DNA from: Bacillota bacterium
GTDB taxonomy: Bacteria; Bacillota; Negativicutes; Sporomusales; UBA7701
Length of the DNA stretch: 64,000 nucleotides
Direction of reading: 5' to 3'
Assembly (NCBI GenBank): GCA_023415775.1
Contig: JAEZJM010000017.1
Coordinates: 62,001 to 126,000 of the forward strand
This document shows, one piece after another, positions 15,463-24,132 of the stretch (the first letter of the stretch is position 1; every line of letters starts with the position of its first letter). Both the position numbers and the translations under genes were made by a program. The notes under the pieces were generated by a model. It was not told where the DNA came from and made no database searches. It saw only the letters and a list, made by a program, of their open reading frames with translations.

Positions 15463-17364
15463 ATGACCAAAAAATCCCTGTCCGTCGACCTCGTCGGCAA
15501 CCCCAACGTCGGCAAAAGCTCGCTGTTCAACGCCCTCACCGGCGCGGCCCAGCTCATCGGCAACTGGTGCGGCAAAACCACCGAAGCCTGCACCACCAAA
15601 GTCGCCTACGGCGGCCGCGAAATCAGCTTCACCGACCTGCCCGGCGTCTACGGCTTCGGCCACGCCTCGCGGGCCGAAACGCTCGTCGACAAGCACCTCC
15701 GCGCCGACCCGCCCGACGTCGTCCTCGTCATCGTCGACGCCCTCAACCTCCAGCGCAACCTCTACCTGGCGCTCGAAGCCCTCGAGCGCTACGGTCGCGT
15801 TATCGTCGTCCTCAACAAAATCGACGCCGCCGACGAACACGGCATGGTCATCGACCATGCCAGGCTCGCCGCGCTGCTCGGCATACCCGTAATCCCCGCG
15901 GTGGCGACAGGGCAACTGGACGCCGCCGCTTTATATGAGGCCCTCTTCGCCGTCGCCGACCGCGAAGCCGCCCCCGCCTACACCGTCCCCTATCCCCCCG
16001 CCGTCGAAGCCGCCATCGCCGCCGCCGCGGCCGTGGGCGACCGCACCGGCCTGGCCCGCTGGCGCGCCGTCGAAGCCGTCGAAGAAGCCGACGAAGACCT
16101 CCAGGTCGAAATCATCAACGCCCGCTACGCCGCCGCCACCGCCCTCGCCGACCAGTGCCTCGTCCACCACCCCACCGAATCCGTCACCGACAAGCTCGAC
16201 CACTGGGCGCTCCACCGCATCTGGGGCGTTCCCATCATGCTCGTCGTCTTCGCCGCCCTCTTCTACCTCACCTTCTCCGTCAGCCGGCCGCTGTCCGACC
16301 TCATCGGCGCCGCCTTCGACTGGCTCACCGAAGCCTCCCGTGCCTACCTGCCCGCCTGGGGCGTCCCCGAGCTCGCCGTCAGCCTCGTCGCCGACGGCCT
16401 GTTGAGCGGCCTCGGCGCCACCCTCGGCTTCCTCCCCCAGATCGCCATGTTCTTCCTCGTCTACCATATCATCCAGGACACCGGCTACATCGTCCGCGTC
16501 GCCTTCCTCATGGACCGCGTCATGACCGCCATCGGCCTCAACGGCAAAATCTTCATCCCCCTTGTCGCCGGCTACAGCTGCAACGTCAGCGGCATCCTCG
16601 CCTCCCGCATCCTCACCAGCCGCTACGACCGCCTCGTCGCCGTCCTCGCCAGCTCCTACGCCCCCTGCTCCGCCCGTCTCGGCGTCATGGTCTTCATGGT
16701 CTCCGCCTTCTTCCCCTCCGGCCACGCCACCCTCGTCATGCTCGGCCTCCTCGCCATCAGCGTCGCCATGATGGCCACCGTCGCCTTCGTCGCCCGCTTC
16801 TTCGTCACCGCCGACGACGAAACCTCCCCCTTCCTCTCCGAAGTCCCCGTCTACCATCTCCCCGACTGGAAACACCTCCTCCTCGACACCGGCGTCCGCA
16901 CCCTCCACTTCCTAAAGCGCATCCGCAACGTCATCATCCTCTCCTCCGTCATCGTCTGGTTCCTCTCCTCCTTCCCCGCCGGCCCCTTCGAAGGCACCTA
17001 CCTCGCCCGCATCGGCCAGGCCATCGAGCCCGTCGGCGCCCTCTTCGGACTCGACTGGCAGCTCATCGTCGCCCTCATCGCCGGCATCCCCGCCAAAGAA
17101 TCCGCCCTCACCACCCTCGGCGTCATCTACCAGACCACCGGCGACGGCGGCCTCGCCACCGTCCTCACCAGCCACATCTCCCCTTTAGCCGCCTTTACCT
17201 TCCTCGTCGTCTACATGACCTACATCCCCTGCCTCGCCACCGTCATCACCATCTACCAGGAAATGCGCAACTGGTCCGTCGCCATCGCCAGCGTCTACGG
17301 CAGCATCCTCCTGTCGGTGCTATTGGGGCTGTTGTCTTACAATATCGGCAGGCTCTTCCTCTAG
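15463..17364 (+). CDS. feoB: FeoB ferrous-iron transporter, divergent type
   Basis: FeoB is the GTP-binding inner-membrane Fe(II) transporter. The 633-residue protein has the G1 loop GNPNVGKSS, G3 DLPGVYG and G4 NKID, a helical spacer, and a membrane region with two gate repeats around CNVSG and PCSARLG. It is somewhat shorter than many FeoB proteins. Switch I reads GNWCGKTTE where most FeoB proteins have GNWxGVTVE, and gate 1 reads CNVSG instead of CNVPA, so it belongs to a divergent branch whose metal preference might differ. It is coupled to feoA and followed by a terminator. Confidence 0.93.
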   Translation: MTKKSLSVDLVGNPNVGKSSLFNALTGAAQLIGNWCGKTTEACTTKVAYGGREISFTDLPGVYGFGHASRAETLVDKHLRADPPDVVLVIVDALNLQRNLYLALEALERYGRVIVVLNKIDAADEHGMVIDHARLAALLGIPVIPAVATGQLDAAALYEALFAVADREAAPAYTVPYPPAVEAAIAAAAAVGDRTGLARWRAVEAVEEADEDLQVEIINARYAAATALADQCLVHHPTESVTDKLDHWALHRIWGVPIMLVVFAALFYLTFSVSRPLSDLIGAAFDWLTEASRAYLPAWGVPELAVSLVADGLLSGLGATLGFLPQIAMFFLVYHIIQDTGYIVRVAFLMDRVMTAIGLNGKIFIPLVAGYSCNVSGILASRILTSRYDRLVAVLASSYAPCSARLGVMVFMVSAFFPSGHATLVMLGLLAISVAMMATVAFVARFFVTADDETSPFLSEVPVYHLPDWKHLLLDTGVRTLHFLKRIRNVIILSSVIVWFLSSFPAGPFEGTYLARIGQAIEPVGALFGLDWQLIVALIAGIPAKESALTTLGVIYQTTGDGGLATVLTSHISPLAAFTFLVVYMTYIPCLATVITIYQEMRNWSVAIASVYGSILLSVLLGLLSYNIGRLFL

Positions 17365-17378
17365 CGCCCCCATCCCGG

Positions 17379-17406
17379 CGACCCGCCGCGCGGGTCTTTT
17401 TATTTT
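17379..17406 (+). terminator. Terminator of feoAB
   Basis: ACCCGC and GCGGGT form a short GC stem followed by CTTTTTATTTT, 15 bp after the feoB stop. Confidence 0.75.
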
Positions 17407-17482
17407 CGTCGCAAGCAGGGTACCGGGCCCTCCGCGGACAATATTATCAAAATATCGAAATCGGGACGGTGGCGACAAACCA

Positions 17483-18730
17483 ATGCAGCAGCAAAAAACC
17501 TTCTACCGGGGCATCGTAATAGCGACAATCTTCCTCACCGCCATGATCGCCTTCGCCGGCCGCGTCAACATCAGCGTCATCCTGCCCACCATCAAAGAAG
17601 AATTCCTCATCAACAACTTCGAAGCCGGGGCGCTGTTCAGCTTCTTCTTCCTCGGCTACGTCGTCACCCAGCTGCCCGCCGGCTACTGGCTACGCCGCTG
17701 CGGCGCCCGCGGGACCGCCGCCCTCATGGTCCTCGGCTTCTCCGTCATGACCTGCCTCATCGGCACCGCCGGCTCCGTAGCCGCCCTCAAATTCTACCGC
17801 TTCGGCCTCGGCATCACCCAGGGCCCGGCCACCGTATCCTACGCCGTCCTCATAAATAACTGGTTCCCGCCCCAGGAAAAAGGGCTCGCCGTCGGCACCT
17901 ACCTCGCCAGCCTCATGATCGCCCCCATCCTCGTCCCGCCGCTGTGCGTCTGGATAATGCTCACCTACGGCTGGCGCGAAGTACTCTACCTCACCGCCCT
18001 CCCCGGCTTCGTCATGGCGGCCGTATGGTATATCGTCATGCGCACCACCCCCGAAGAAAGCCCGCGCTGCTCCGCCGGCGAACTGGCCCACATCCGCGCC
18101 GGCTGCGGCCCGGCCGGCGCCGACCGCCCGGGGCTCCTCACAACCGGCCGCCAGGTCTTCACCTCCTGGAACATCTGGGGCGACACCCTCGCCTACCTGC
18201 TCTTCCTGGCCATCTTCTACGGCCTCATGACCTGGGTGCCGTCCTACCTCGTCACCGCCAAGCAATACACCTTCGCCCGCATGGGCATAGTGGCCGCCGC
18301 GCCCTGGCTGGGCGGCGCGCTCGGAGTAATATTCGGCGGCTGGCTGTCCGACCGCGTCTTCGCCAAGCGGCGCAAACCCAGCATGCTCATCACCTGCGCC
18401 GCCACCGCCGTCATGATGTTCGTCATCCCCCACGCCCCCGACAGCCCCGCCGCCGTCGCCGCCGTCCTCTTCGCCGCCGGCTTCCTGCTCAACATCGGCT
18501 TCTCGGCCTTTACCGCCTACCCCATGGCCCTCACCAACCAGCAGACATACCCGCTGGCCATCGGCCTCGTCAACGGCTGCGGCAACATCGGCGGCTTCTT
18601 CTCGCCCATGATCGCCGGCCACCTACTCGATACATACGGCACCTACACCGCCGTCTTCATCTTCTTCGCTCTCTGCGCCGCGGTCGCGTCCCTCATCCTC
18701 CTCACCATCAGCGAGCCTGTTGAAAAGTAA
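17483..18730 (+). CDS. MFS transporter, anion:cation symporter (ACS) type
   Basis: This 415-residue, 12-helix MFS protein has an early GRVNISVILPTIKEEF segment and the LGYVVTQLPAGYWLRRCGAR loop typical of the ACS (hexuronate/phthalate/glucarate) family. Members take up organic anions with protons. The cargo is unknown. The gene starts 118 bp after feoB, behind a terminator, so it is a separate unit. It is followed by a small hypothetical gene after 15 bp. Codons end predominantly in C, as in feoB. Confidence 0.87.
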   Translation: MQQQKTFYRGIVIATIFLTAMIAFAGRVNISVILPTIKEEFLINNFEAGALFSFFFLGYVVTQLPAGYWLRRCGARGTAALMVLGFSVMTCLIGTAGSVAALKFYRFGLGITQGPATVSYAVLINNWFPPQEKGLAVGTYLASLMIAPILVPPLCVWIMLTYGWREVLYLTALPGFVMAAVWYIVMRTTPEESPRCSAGELAHIRAGCGPAGADRPGLLTTGRQVFTSWNIWGDTLAYLLFLAIFYGLMTWVPSYLVTAKQYTFARMGIVAAAPWLGGALGVIFGGWLSDRVFAKRRKPSMLITCAATAVMMFVIPHAPDSPAAVAAVLFAAGFLLNIGFSAFTAYPMALTNQQTYPLAIGLVNGCGNIGGFFSPMIAGHLLDTYGTYTAVFIFFALCAAVASLILLTISEPVEK

Positions 18731-18745
18731 CACCTGGAGGTACCA

Positions 18746-19291
18746 ATGAACATCCGCGATTGGCTCACAGCCCGCTTCCTCCCCTGCACCGAAAAAGACC
18801 GCGACGCCGCCCGCAGCTTCCTCGCCGCCGGCCGCCGCCAGGCCCTCTCAGGCTTGGGGCCCCTCTTAGCCCGGCACCCCGCCCTGCGGCTCCTCGACGA
18901 AGGCCCCCGCAAAGAAACCTACCACTACCACTACACCGTCGCCTTCGCCGTCATCGGCCTCCTCGGCGCCAACATGTACTTCCCCGAGCCGAGGCGCCGC
19001 CCCACCACCGAAGCCATCAAATCGGAGCTAGAGAGCTGGCGGCGCGAATCCTACGGCAATGACGCCCACCACCTCCTCAGCAAACTCAACATCACCGCCG
19101 CCAGCGCCGAAGCCATCGTCGCCGCCTGGCTCGTTGAGCAAACCGCCCGCAAAGCCGGCGACAGCGCCGACGCCGAAAAAATCCGCGCCCTCAAAAACGA
19201 CGAAAAACTCCTCGCCGCTCTCGGCGCCGACATCGTCGCCCACGCCGGCGAAGCTGTCGTCGCCTGCTTCCTCGAAGACAAGAAAAAATAG
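18746..19291 (+). CDS. Hypothetical protein, operon partner of the MFS transporter
   Basis: I do not recognise a family in this 181-residue protein. It is soluble, with no signal peptide, an arginine- and alanine-rich N-terminal third, a YHYHYTVAFAVIG stretch near residue 60 and helix-forming sequence to the lysine-rich end. CTGGAGG precedes the ATG 15 bp after the MFS stop, so the genes are probably cotranscribed. Codon use agrees with its neighbours, which supports a real gene. Confidence 0.65.
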   Translation: MNIRDWLTARFLPCTEKDRDAARSFLAAGRRQALSGLGPLLARHPALRLLDEGPRKETYHYHYTVAFAVIGLLGANMYFPEPRRRPTTEAIKSELESWRRESYGNDAHHLLSKLNITAASAEAIVAAWLVEQTARKAGDSADAEKIRALKNDEKLLAALGADIVAHAGEAVVACFLEDKKK

Positions 19292-19301
19292 TGCAGAAAC
19301 G

Positions 19302-19334
19302 CAAAAAAGCCCCGGCGAAAAATCGCCGGGGCTT
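19302..19334 (-). terminator. Terminator of the amino-acid ABC operon
   Basis: A perfect 12-bp GC-rich stem (AAGCCCCGGCGA and complement) is followed on the minus strand by six T. The plus side lacks a T-run, so it mainly serves the ABC operon but may also stop the convergent MFS transcript. Confidence 0.8.
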
Positions 19335-19362
19335 AATCTCTATGTCCGCGCGACGGACCGGA

Positions 19363-20085
19363 CTATAGCACTTTCGAAAGAAAATCGCGCGTCCGGGGAT
19401 TCTGCGGATTGCTGAACACCTGCTCGGGGGTGCCCTCTTCCAGGATCAACCCCTCGTCCATAAACATGATCCGGTCCCCCACCTCGCGGGCGAAGCCCAT
19501 CTCGTGGCTGACGATAACCATAGTCATCCCGTCGTTGGCGAGCTGTTTCATAACGCCCAACACCTCACCCACCATCTCGGGGTCCAGGGCCGAAGTCGGC
19601 TCGTCGAACAACATCACATCAGGCTCCATCGCCAGCGCCCGGGCAATTGCGACCCGCTGCTGCTGACCGCCGGACAGCGACGACGGATAAGCGTTCACCT
19701 TGTCCGTCAGGCCGACCTTGTTGAGCAGGGCAACAGCTTTGGCGTAGGCCTGTTCCCTGGGGACCTTCTTGACCAGCACCGGCGAGATCATGATATTCTC
19801 GACAGCCGTCTTATGGGGAAAAAGGTTAAACGACTGAAACACCATGCCGATCTTGGTGCGGATTGTGTTGATATCGGTGCGCGGATCGGTGATTCTTTGG
19901 CCTTCGAAGATTATCTCCCCCGCCGTCGGCGCCTCAAGCAGATTCAGGCAGCGCAGGAAGGTCGACTTGCCAGAACCGGAGGGGCCGATGACGACAACGA
20001 CCTCGCCCTTGTTTATCCGGTTGGTGATGCCTCGCAAAACATGATTGTCGCCGAAATCCTTGCAGAGATTGTTAATGCGAATCAC
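19363..20085 (-). CDS. Polar amino-acid ABC transporter ATPase (GlnQ/HisP type)
   Basis: The 240-residue ATPase has a Walker A GPSGSGKST, Q-loop, signature LSGGQQQR, Walker B VMLFDEPTSALDP and switch histidine in VSHEMGFAREV, all typical of polar amino-acid importers. It powers uptake of the ligand held by the adjacent lipoprotein. The GTG start overlaps the permease stop by 14 bp, indicating translational coupling. It is the last gene of a binding protein-permease-ATPase operon, and a strong hairpin terminator follows. Confidence 0.93.
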   Translation of the reverse strand: MIRINNLCKDFGDNHVLRGITNRINKGEVVVVIGPSGSGKSTFLRCLNLLEAPTAGEIIFEGQRITDPRTDINTIRTKIGMVFQSFNLFPHKTAVENIMISPVLVKKVPREQAYAKAVALLNKVGLTDKVNAYPSSLSGGQQQRVAIARALAMEPDVMLFDEPTSALDPEMVGEVLGVMKQLANDGMTMVIVSHEMGFAREVGDRIMFMDEGLILEEGTPEQVFSNPQNPRTRDFLSKVL

Positions 20086-20761
20086 TGGCTTTCATCCGCC
20101 TTTCCGCCCAGCTGATAAACCTGCCCAGCGAGTAGGTCAGGACCAGATAAAACACGGCCGAGATCAATAGCGGCTCCAGTCCCTTATAGGTGGAACCCTG
20201 GACAACCTTGGCCGTGAAGGTCAGCTCGGCGATGCCGAGCACATAGGCCATCGACGAACCTTTTATCACGGCGACGAATTCGTTGCCGATCGCCGGCAGG
20301 ATGTTTTTGATCGCCTGGGGCATGATGATTTCCCTCATCGCCATATAAAACGGCATGCCGAGGCTGCGGGCCGCTTCCATCTGGCCCCGCGGCACCGACT
20401 GAATGCCGGCGCGGATGATCTCGGCGATGTAGACGCTGGCGTTGAGGCTGATGGCGCTAATGCTGGCGATCAGCGCCACCATGTTGCTCGGCAACGACGA
20501 CGAGTTCGGGCTCATGCCCACCAGCACATAGGCGACCAGAACCTGCAGCAGCACCGGCGTGCCGCGCATGATCTCGATGAAGATATTGGCGGCGACACGC
20601 AGCGGAAATGTCTTTCCGACCGACAGCTTCGAGACCTTGAAAAAGTAGACGAAAACCCCGACGATCGTCCCCAGGACGATCGAGCAAACGGAAATGATCA
20701 GCGTAAGTTTCATGCCGTTGAAAAACAGCGGCATGTACGCGCCGGCAAAACTAAAGTCCAA
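20072..20761 (-). CDS. Polar amino-acid ABC transporter permease (GlnP/HisM type)
   Basis: The 229-residue inner-membrane protein has about five helices, an IEIMRGTPVLLQ segment and an EAA loop (EAARSLGMPFYMAMREI) that docks the ATPase, all characteristic of HisMQ-type permeases. A single permease suggests a homodimeric channel. It lies between the binding protein gene (33 bp upstream) and the ATPase gene, which it overlaps. Confidence 0.93.
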   Translation of the reverse strand: MDFSFAGAYMPLFFNGMKLTLIISVCSIVLGTIVGVFVYFFKVSKLSVGKTFPLRVAANIFIEIMRGTPVLLQVLVAYVLVGMSPNSSSLPSNMVALIASISAISLNASVYIAEIIRAGIQSVPRGQMEAARSLGMPFYMAMREIIMPQAIKNILPAIGNEFVAVIKGSSMAYVLGIAELTFTAKVVQGSTYKGLEPLLISAVFYLVLTYSLGRFISWAERRMKASDSH

Positions 20762-20794
20762 GATACTTACCTGCCTCAGTTCTCAAAATGCGGT

Positions 20795-21673
20795 TTACTT
20801 TTTCGCCTGCACCGTCCCGGCCAGCTTGCAGGCGTCGTCGACATAGCGCTGCATCTGACCGGACTTGTCGAGGCGTGTGACGGTGCCGTCGATCTGGCTC
20901 TTCAGGGACGCCGAGTTTTTGCGGAAGGCGACCGCCACGCCCGGGCTCTTGAGCGAGGAATCGTCGATCGTCACTTTCTCGGCGATAACGAATTCCGGGT
21001 TGGCGACGACGGCCATCTGGCAGACGACCTTCGCTGTCACGATGCCGTCGATCTGCTTGGATTTGAGCGACAGGAAAAGGGTGGTCATGCTTTCGATTTT
21101 GGTGTACTTCCCGTCGGGAATCAGGGTTGACATCAGCTTATCCTGCAGCGAAGAAAGCTGCAGGCCGATTTTATAATTTTTCACATCGCTGAAGCTGTTG
21201 AACTTACCCACGTTTTCCTTGGTGGTCAGCAGCGACTGGGTAGCCCGGTAATACACCTCGGAAAAGTCCACCGACTTGCGCCGCTCCTCGGTCGCCGACA
21301 TGCCGGAGATGATAACGTCGATCTGTCCCGACTGCAGGGCGGCCAGCAGGGCGTCGAAGGCCAGTTCCTTGACCTCGAGCTGCACGCCCATATCCTTGGC
21401 GATTTCCTTGGCCAGATCCATATCGAAGCCGACGATCGCGTCTTTGCCGTCGATAATCGTGTGGAATTCGAACGGGGCGAATTCGGCATTCGTGCCGACG
21501 ACCAGTTTACCCTTGGCCTTGATCTTGGCGAGGCTGTCATCGGAAGAAGCGGCGGCGGGTTGGTTGGCGGCCGGTTTTTTCTCCCCCGACGAGGAGCAGC
21601 CGGCGACGGCGAATACCGTCAAAGTTGCCAGCGCCACCGCGAGAATTACTTGCCACATTTTTTTCGTTATCAT
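20795..21673 (-). CDS. Amino-acid-binding lipoprotein of the ABC transporter
   Basis: A lipoprotein signal ends at VAGC (C26), followed by a linker and a type 2 periplasmic-binding fold: LVVGTNAEFAPFEF, IVGFDMDLAKEIAKDMG, and the FDALLAALQSGQIDVIISGMSATEERRKSVDFS block typical of the GlnH/HisJ/ArtJ family. The exact amino acid cannot be read. The gene heads the operon; upstream, TTGACC and a weak TAAAGT are 19 bp apart. In a diderm cell the lipoprotein would face the periplasm. Confidence 0.9.
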   Translation of the reverse strand: MITKKMWQVILAVALATLTVFAVAGCSSSGEKKPAANQPAAASSDDSLAKIKAKGKLVVGTNAEFAPFEFHTIIDGKDAIVGFDMDLAKEIAKDMGVQLEVKELAFDALLAALQSGQIDVIISGMSATEERRKSVDFSEVYYRATQSLLTTKENVGKFNSFSDVKNYKIGLQLSSLQDKLMSTLIPDGKYTKIESMTTLFLSLKSKQIDGIVTAKVVCQMAVVANPEFVIAEKVTIDDSSLKSPGVAVAFRKNSASLKSQIDGTVTRLDKSGQMQRYVDDACKLAGTVQAKK

Positions 21674-21748
21674 AGCTAAGGACCCCCTTGTGAAAAGTTA
21701 TACATATACTTTACCACACTATTACGTTAAATGGTCAAAAACATTTAC

Positions 21749-21784
21749 AAAAAATAAACGCCGCCCCTGATAAAAGGCGGCGTC
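21749..21784 (-). terminator. Terminator of the M20 amidohydrolase gene
   Basis: ACGCCGCC and GGGCGGCGT form a stem followed on the minus strand by TTATTTTTT, directly downstream of the amidohydrolase stop. Confidence 0.8.
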
Positions 21785-21798
21785 GTCAACAACAGCGG

Positions 21799-22977
21799 TT
21801 ACAGCTCCGCCGTCAGCAGATCGATGGCGCTGCGGGCCAACACCTCGACGCCGTGCGCCAAGGCGGCCTCGTCAATATCGAATTTGGGATGATGGTGAGG
21901 ATATACGAGCCCCTTGGCCGCGTTCCCCGCACCGACGAACATGAACGCGCCGCGAACCTTCTGCAGGTAGCAGGAGAAATCCTCGCCGCCCAACACCGGT
22001 TTTACCTCGCTGACCCCCGCATCGCCGAGGACAGCCTCCCCGGCCCGCCAGACCCGCCTCGCAACCACCGCGTCATTCACAAGCGGCGGGCAGCTGCCGG
22101 AAGTCGTGAACTCGTATTCGGCGCCATGGGCTTCGCAGACGCCCTTGACGATCTGCTCGATCCGCCGGTGGACGGCCTTGAGCGTCTCGCCGTCGAAAAC
22201 GCGGATAGTGCCTTCAATTCTGGCGGTATCAGGAATAACGTTGTAAACGCGCCCGGCCTGGAAAACGCCGACAGACACGACCACCGGCTCGAGCGGGTCG
22301 ATACTGCGGCTGACGATGGTATGCAGCCCCTGAACAACCGCTGCCCCGACGAGGATCGGATCGACGGCGATATGCGGCGTCGATCCGTGTCCGCCCTTGC
22401 CCTGGAGAACAATCGCAAACGCGCCGGGCTGGGCCATCATGCGGCCAAAAGACAAGCCTAGCTGTCCGATCGGCAGCGGCTGCCACAAATGGGCGCCGAT
22501 TATCGCATCCACCCCGTCGAGAAACCCTTCTTCTATCAGCGTCACCGCCCCGCCGGGGGGCATCTCCTCGCTGGGCTGGAAAAGCAGTCGCACCGTCCCG
22601 GCCAGTTCCGCCCGCAGCGGCAGCAGCACCTTGGCCAGACCCAGGAGCATGGCCATATGGCCGTCGTGGCCGCAGGCGTGGCACACGCCGCTGTTCTGCG
22701 ACTCGTAGGGCTGGCCGCACTCGTCCTGGATAGGCAAAGCGTCCATATCCGCCCGCACCGCCACCGTCCGGCCGGGGCGCGCCCCTTTTATCTCGGCGAC
22801 CACGCCCGTTCCCGCCGCCTTTACCGGCGTCAGGCCCATCGCCGCCAGCTCGGCCACGATTCTTTCCTGGGTCTTGACCTCCTGCGTCGACAGCTCCGGG
22901 AAAGCGTGGAAATGCCGGCGCATAGCGACGACATAATCCCTGTTCTCGCTCACCAGCCGGCGGATACCGTCACTCAT
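21799..22977 (-). CDS. M20D-family amidohydrolase
   Basis: This M20 dizinc hydrolase has HFHAFPELSTQE near the N-terminus, RADMDALPI, CHACGHDGHMAMLLG, FQPSEE and a C-terminal GGEDFSCYLQ, the order seen in N-acyl-L-amino-acid, hippurate and indole-3-acetyl-amino-acid hydrolases. It should release an amino acid from an N-acyl conjugate, and the neighbouring amino-acid importer suggests scavenging. ATG at 22977 (392 residues) is preferred: it follows AAGGGGAGG at ideal spacing and matches where family homology begins. An upstream ATG at 23073 would add 32 alanine/glutamate-rich residues. Confidence 0.9.
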   Translation of the reverse strand: MSDGIRRLVSENRDYVVAMRRHFHAFPELSTQEVKTQERIVAELAAMGLTPVKAAGTGVVAEIKGARPGRTVAVRADMDALPIQDECGQPYESQNSGVCHACGHDGHMAMLLGLAKVLLPLRAELAGTVRLLFQPSEEMPPGGAVTLIEEGFLDGVDAIIGAHLWQPLPIGQLGLSFGRMMAQPGAFAIVLQGKGGHGSTPHIAVDPILVGAAVVQGLHTIVSRSIDPLEPVVVSVGVFQAGRVYNVIPDTARIEGTIRVFDGETLKAVHRRIEQIVKGVCEAHGAEYEFTTSGSCPPLVNDAVVARRVWRAGEAVLGDAGVSEVKPVLGGEDFSCYLQKVRGAFMFVGAGNAAKGLVYPHHHPKFDIDEAALAHGVEVLARSAIDLLTAEL

Positions 22978-23191
22978 CGCGGCAGCCTCCCCTTGGGAAA
23001 CGCCGGCCTCCCCGTTCCCCCTCGCGCCGGCCCTTAGCTTCTCCTCAGCCACTGCTGCTTCCTCTGCATTCATACCGTTACCCCTTTATACGAATAATGT
23101 ATCGTCGTGTTTACCCACTTCCCCATCCCCCGGAAAAAGTCCTCCAAACCCGGCACGACAGCGTCGCCCCACCTTCACCGCCCTCCCCGGC

Positions 23192-23222
23192 GAAAAAAAG
23201 CCCCGACGCATGCCGGGGCTTA
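23192..23222 (-). terminator. Terminator of the cysteine-rich protein gene
   Basis: AGCCCCG and CGGGGCT pair around eight bases and are followed on the minus strand by TTTTTTT. Confidence 0.8.
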
Positions 23223-23241
23223 AATATTTGCAGCTACCGTC

Positions 23242-23790
23242 CTACTTCCAGATAGCACCGCGAGGAACGATTTCCATCAGGCATACATCGTCGCCCGCCT
23301 TTATGCTTTTCAGCAACTCGACCGCCACCTCGCAGCCAAAGGCTTTTTCGAAAAGGACCTTGCTATACCCTGTAGTGCACTCACACCACGTATACGTAGC
23401 CAGTTTATCCACCTCGGCAAGCATCGGGCAAGGGCAAAACGGAAACTGCAGATAAAGTTTCCCGTCCGCGTACGACAGCCCGGCCGCCCTCGCCTTGTCC
23501 TGGCCCGCAAAATCCGCCAAATTCGACGACGCTGCAAGCAGTTCATTTACCAACGCCAGCTTTTCATCAAACCCATAGCCGCATTGGCAGTTCATCCTGA
23601 TCTCCTTGACGGCGGGCCTGTCAAAGCTGTCTTCCAGCCTCTTCATCGTAGCCTTCACCCAGGTCGCATTATCCTCCGCCGCATACTGCCCGTGTTCGCC
23701 ATAAACAATTCCTGCCGCCGTCGCCTCGTCGCTCGCGGCCATTATCGCCCTAAAAATAGCCTGCTCCTGGATCTTCCGTATGTCAAACAT
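23242..23790 (-). CDS. Cysteine-rich protein of unknown function (possibly DUF6144)
   Basis: The soluble protein of about 182 residues has three cysteine clusters: MNCQCGYGF, FPFCPCPM and WCECTTGYS. A GCEVAVELLKSIKAGDD segment follows near the C-terminus. The pattern resembles the DUF6144 group, a tentative assignment made from memory. The clusters suggest a metal- or cluster-binding role. ATG at 23790 is preferred because the 13 residues before it look like leader sequence; the ribosome binding site is weak either way. The gene stands alone with its own terminator and a 340-bp upstream region. Confidence 0.7.
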   Translation of the reverse strand: MFDIRKIQEQAIFRAIMAASDEATAAGIVYGEHGQYAAEDNATWVKATMKRLEDSFDRPAVKEIRMNCQCGYGFDEKLALVNELLAASSNLADFAGQDKARAAGLSYADGKLYLQFPFCPCPMLAEVDKLATYTWCECTTGYSKVLFEKAFGCEVAVELLKSIKAGDDVCLMEIVPRGAIWK

Positions 23791-23829
23791 CGTAAAACCC
23801 CATTTCATCAACATAATAAAAAAACACAC

Positions 23830-24132
23830 GCAAATAGTGTGCAGCCGCTAAAAGGCAATTCCGCACAACTATCCCACCATCGCTCCAAATCAACCCACGA
23901 CAAACAAGGCTATACCCGGATAGCCCTTGTCACTATGTCGCCTTTGAATGAGTTAGCGATAGATCGGATCAATCATGCCGGAATCACCTTTCAATATTAA
24001 AATACCATTTAATGGTACCGCATCGAAAACATTAAGTCAAAGCGCTCTTCTCTCCAGGCTTTCGCGCACAGCCCTCGCCAATATTCCCGGCGGCCTGCGG
24101 CAGCACCGTCCCATACGGCGCCTAACCCGCTC
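23830..24132. other. Gene-free region with an imperfect palindrome
   Basis: No gene is supported here. At about 23904-23931, ACAAGG-CTAT is mirrored as ATAG-CCCTTGT around a short loop, with one bulged base. It lies upstream of the cysteine-rich gene and downstream of the autotransporter stop. No known riboswitch class was recognised. Confidence 0.4.

Noticed and set aside
16155..17519. 454-codon frame inside feoB
   Set aside because: Arginine/proline-rich +2 shadow of feoB extending through the feoAB terminator; no family resemblance.
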